A DNA stretch of 37,971 nucleotides. Origin: Burkholderiaceae bacterium. Lineage in GTDB: Bacteria > Pseudomonadota > Gammaproteobacteria > Burkholderiales > Burkholderiaceae_C. Below, piece by piece: positions 35,359 to 37,971 of the stretch (positions within the stretch are counted from its first letter, which is position 1; every line of letters begins with the position of its first letter). A model generated the notes under the pieces. The model was not told the origin of the DNA, ran no database searches, and was given only the letters and a program-made list of their open reading frames with translations. The stretch is from positions 1 to 37,971 of the forward strand of contig SCQQ01000108.1 in NCBI GenBank assembly GCA_004299095.1, written 5' to 3'. Position numbers and translations under genes: made by a program.

Positions 35359-36252
35359 TCACGCCAGCCGATACGTCCCGTCCGTTCCCAGCGCCACCGC
35401 GCTCTCGGCCTGCAACTGCGCCAGGTGCTGCAGGATGGTGCGGCGCTCGGCGCTGGCGACGTAGACCAGCTCGTAGCCCACCGGATACAGCACGCGCCGC
35501 GCGACCAGTTCGTCCAGCGTGTGTGGCCGCTCGCGCAAGTAAGCGATGAGCTTGGCGCTGCGTTCGTCGATCTTGCTGGCGAAACGGCCCAGCGCGTGCA
35601 GGAAATCGACGCGGCCGGTCAGCACGCCACGGTGGTGCGACGTGACCCAGACTTTGGCGTCGATCGCTTTGATGCGCTCCAGGCTGCGCTGGAACTGCAC
35701 GAGGCTGGACGTGGCGTCGCCGTAATACGGGCCGAATCCGGTCAGGTCGATGTCGCCGATGAAAGCCACGCCTTCGCTCTCGACCACCAGCGCGCAGTGG
35801 CCCGAGGTGTGGCCCGGCAAATGGTGCGCGCGGATGTGCACGCCGCCGCCCAGATCCCACATTTGCCCATCGGCGTACGCCGTGGCGTCGGGCCGCGGCG
35901 CGAAGTGGAACTGCGCGCGCACCATGGGCATGAGTCGGTCCAGCACGTCCTCCGCGTAGCCGTAATGGCGGCGGAGCCCGTCCCACGATTGCACGGCCGC
36001 CAGATCGGCCGCGTGCACCTGCACGGCGGCATGCGGCAAGCGCCCGAGCGAGACCGTGTGGTCCTCGTGCACGTGGCTCAGGATGACCGCGTCCACGCCG
36101 TCCAGATCGGCGCCCACGTGCAGCGACGACAGCGGCGTATCGAACGCCACGCGCGTGTCGGTGCCCTGCACGATCACCTGGTTGCCATCGGGATACTTGC
36201 CCGACTTGTCGCCCAGGTAAACGCGCACCGCGCCAAATTTCAAGGGTTCCAT
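35359..36252 (-). CDS. MBL-fold metallo-hydrolase, second type
   Basis: The product has 297 residues. The metal site H60-V-H62-E-D64-H65 (LSHVHEDHTVSLG) is complete, followed by LPGHTSGHCALVVES, FIGDIDLTGFGPYYGD and TSHHRGVLTG, which supply the other ligands. The helical C-terminus (RPHTLDELVARRVLYP) looks like a winged-helix-type end as in LACTB2-like RNases or glyoxalase II relatives. It is not closely similar to the hydrolase at 34232-35182 outside the fold motifs. The substrate is unknown. It is convergent with that gene across a REP-like repeat. Confidence 0.9.
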   Translation of the reverse strand: MEPLKFGAVRVYLGDKSGKYPDGNQVIVQGTDTRVAFDTPLSSLHVGADLDGVDAVILSHVHEDHTVSLGRLPHAAVQVHAADLAAVQSWDGLRRHYGYAEDVLDRLMPMVRAQFHFAPRPDATAYADGQMWDLGGGVHIRAHHLPGHTSGHCALVVESEGVAFIGDIDLTGFGPYYGDATSSLVQFQRSLERIKAIDAKVWVTSHHRGVLTGRVDFLHALGRFASKIDERSAKLIAYLRERPHTLDELVARRVLYPVGYELVYVASAERRTILQHLAQLQAESAVALGTDGTYRLA

Positions 36253-36471
36253 GGGTTGTCGTCGCAGGTTTCAGCTATCGGGCCGCCCACCGGGCCGCGC
36301 GTCAGCGCCGCCTCGATGATTGTCCGAGCCATTTCGTCCGTCGCAAGGGTTGTCGCCATCCATCGCTCTCGCTGGGCGAGCGTACCGCATGCCGTCGCGT
36401 CCCGGTCGTAAGATCGCCTCCCAGCCCGAAGCGGCTGACATGTCAGGCAGGATTTCAGCACGTTACCCATC

Positions 36472-37377
36472 ATGGATTTGACCCGGGCATTCGACTTATT
36501 GATCGGCAAATTGAACGACTGGCTTGCCGGCCTGATCACCGAATTGCCCAACCTGCTGGTGGCGCTCGTGGTGTTGTCGGTGGGCCTTGCGATTGCCAGG
36601 CGCGTCCGCAACATCGTCCACAAGAGCATCCGGCGGCTGATTCCGGGCAATCCGACGCTGGTCAACTTCGCCGTATCGGCGATCCACATCGCGATGGCCG
36701 CGGTGGTCATTTTCACGGCGCTGCGGCTGCTCCACCTGGATCGGGCCATCACCACGGCGCTGGCTGGCGCCGGTATCGTCGGCTTTGGATTGGCGTTTGC
36801 GTTCCAGGATATCGCGGCCAACTTCATGTCGGGCATCGTGCTCACGTTCCGGCGGCCGTTCAACGTTGGCGACGCGGTGCGCGTGAAGGATTTCGAAGGC
36901 TTCATTCGCGCCATCGAGTTGCGCGACACGACGATCCAGACCTACCAAGGCCAAATCGTCACGATTCCCAACAAGGACATCCTGCAGAGCACGCTGGTCA
37001 ACTTCACGCGGCTGGGTAAGCGCCGCGCCGACGTGACCGGCTGCGTGTCCAAGAAAAACGATCTCGAACGGGTGCGCGACGTGGCGCTGAAGGCGCTTGC
37101 GGGCGTACCCGGCACGATCCCCGGCGCGACCTCGTTCCTGTTCGATGGCATCACCGAAAACGCGATCAATTTCCGTGTGCAGACGTGGATCGCTTCTAGC
37201 GAGCGGCTGCCGTGGCAATCGTTCGTGAGCGACGTCATCATCGCGTTGAACGAGGCCTTCAAGGTCAACCAGATCGCGGTGCCGAACGATGAATACACGC
37301 TGGACTTGAACGACCACGCAAGAGAGGCGCTGGAGACTGTTTTGCACACCCGGGCAGCGCCCGAATCCGTTCTCTGA
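36472..37377 (+). CDS. mscS: small-conductance mechanosensitive channel, MscS family
   Basis: The 301-residue inner-membrane channel opens under membrane tension to release solutes on osmotic downshock. Three helices lead to the pore-lining TM3 (LAGAGIVGFGLAFAFQ and AANFMSGIV, residues about 97-124), then the beta domain (FRRPFNVGDAVRVKDFEGF, TIPNKDI) and the alpha/beta C-terminal cage. Length and layout match E. coli MscS. The start is ATG at 36472. Confidence 0.95.
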   Translation: MDLTRAFDLLIGKLNDWLAGLITELPNLLVALVVLSVGLAIARRVRNIVHKSIRRLIPGNPTLVNFAVSAIHIAMAAVVIFTALRLLHLDRAITTALAGAGIVGFGLAFAFQDIAANFMSGIVLTFRRPFNVGDAVRVKDFEGFIRAIELRDTTIQTYQGQIVTIPNKDILQSTLVNFTRLGKRRADVTGCVSKKNDLERVRDVALKALAGVPGTIPGATSFLFDGITENAINFRVQTWIASSERLPWQSFVSDVIIALNEAFKVNQIAVPNDEYTLDLNDHAREALETVLHTRAAPESVL

Positions 37378-37527
37378 CGCCGGCGATCAAGCCGCCATGT
37401 GGCCGCGGCGGTGCGCGGCCCATTTGCGATCCGTGGGGCAGGCACGGCCGATGGTCACTCACGGATGGCCCGCCCTCGCAGCGAACCAGCACGGCGCGCC
37501 GCACGCAGGCCTTCGCACCGCTCCCGC

Positions 37528-37971
37528 TCAAGCCAGCAGCAAGCCTTCCAGCGCCAACAGCCTCGCCTTGCGTTCGATGCCACCGGCATAACCCGTCAGG
37601 CTGCCGTTGCTGCCGAGCACGCGGTGGCAGGGAACGATGATGGAAATCGGGTTCATGCCCACGGCCGCGCCCACGGCGTGGTAAGCGCCGGCGCGGCCGA
37701 TCACCTGGGCCAGTGCCGCATACGTGGTGGTGCGGCCATAAGGCACGTGCAGCAGCGCTTGCCACACGCGTTTCTGGAAATCGGTGCCGTGCAACGCGAG
37801 CGGCAGATCGAAGGCCCGGCGCGTGCCGGCGAAATAAGCCCCCAGTTGTCGGTCGGTTTCAGCGAACGCGCCATCGTCCCGTTGCCAATCGGCCTGCACC
37901 GGGCGCGGGTGCTTGTGCTGCTCGAAAGTCAACTGACACAGGCCGGCACCATCCTGCGCCAACAGCAGCCG
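37528..37971 (-). CDS. ogt: methylated-DNA-protein-cysteine methyltransferase (Ogt type), N-terminus outside window
   Basis: The minus-strand frame is open at the window end; 148 codons are seen. The C-terminal DNA-binding and active-site domain (FQKRVWQALLHVPYGRTTTY, then IIVPCHRV with the acceptor cysteine at 37629-37627) shows it to be an O6-alkylguanine-DNA alkyltransferase, which takes alkyl groups from guanine or thymine. In the recognition helix the usual ARAVGAAN reads YHAVGAAV, so the conserved finger Arg is a His here. The true start lies upstream of 37971. Confidence 0.92.
   Translation of the reverse strand, partial: RLLLAQDGAGLCQLTFEQHKHPRPVQADWQRDDGAFAETDRQLGAYFAGTRRAFDLPLALHGTDFQKRVWQALLHVPYGRTTTYAALAQVIGRAGAYHAVGAAVGMNPISIIVPCHRVLGSNGSLTGYAGGIERKARLLALEGLLLA

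Overview
The window is high-GC, densely packed bacterial chromosome. Protein similarity and gene content point to a betaproteobacterium of the order Burkholderiales. A Comamonadaceae-like lineage fits best: the PurL relic reads like Comamonadaceae PurL, and the repeat cassettes resemble families common in that group. No tRNA, rRNA, CRISPR array, transposase or phage gene was seen. Most genes are core housekeeping, with accessory or relic pieces between them.

Left part (1-8285): a LysR regulator cut by the window edge is divergent from a small exported protein. A fosmidomycin-resistance-type MFS exporter and an open but gutted PurL (FGAM synthase) relic follow on the minus strand. Then come map (methionine aminopeptidase), glnD (PII uridylyltransferase) and a small secreted protein on the plus strand.

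Middle (8368-17106), all minus strand: hrpA RNA helicase, carrying an in-frame insertion made of two copies of a palindromic repeat; then rplS, trmD, hslO and a gamma-carbonic-anhydrase-like gene, read in the opposite order; and a CytX-type hydroxymethylpyrimidine permease under a TPP riboswitch. trmD-rplS lack their usual upstream partners rpsP-rimM here.

17311-23609: an SbmA/YddA-type ABC exporter and a CynX/NimT-type MFS transporter in tandem; a second LysR/small exported protein pair that is paralogous to the one at the left edge and has the same divergent layout; xerD; and a DoxX membrane protein.

23659-33793: queG, divergent from tsaE-amiC, then mutL and miaA. This is the classic tsaE-amiB/C-mutL-miaA cluster, here interrupted by a cupin gene, a convergent dedA gene, a palindromic element and a 253-bp repeat. 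An hsp20 gene with clear promoter and terminator lies antisense between miaA and suhB-trmB. Two near-identical 253-bp inverted repeats, each with a 13-bp-arm palindrome, bracket miaA-hsp20-suhB-trmB.

Right end (34232-37971): two convergent metallo-beta-lactamase-fold hydrolases of different subfamilies, an MscS channel, and an Ogt-type DNA methyltransferase cut by the window edge, which has His where the conserved finger Arg is expected.

The most interesting items are the duplicated LysR/exported-protein module, the PurL relic, the repeat cassettes (one inside hrpA, one bracketing a gene block), and the hairpin between the TPP aptamer and the cytX start.
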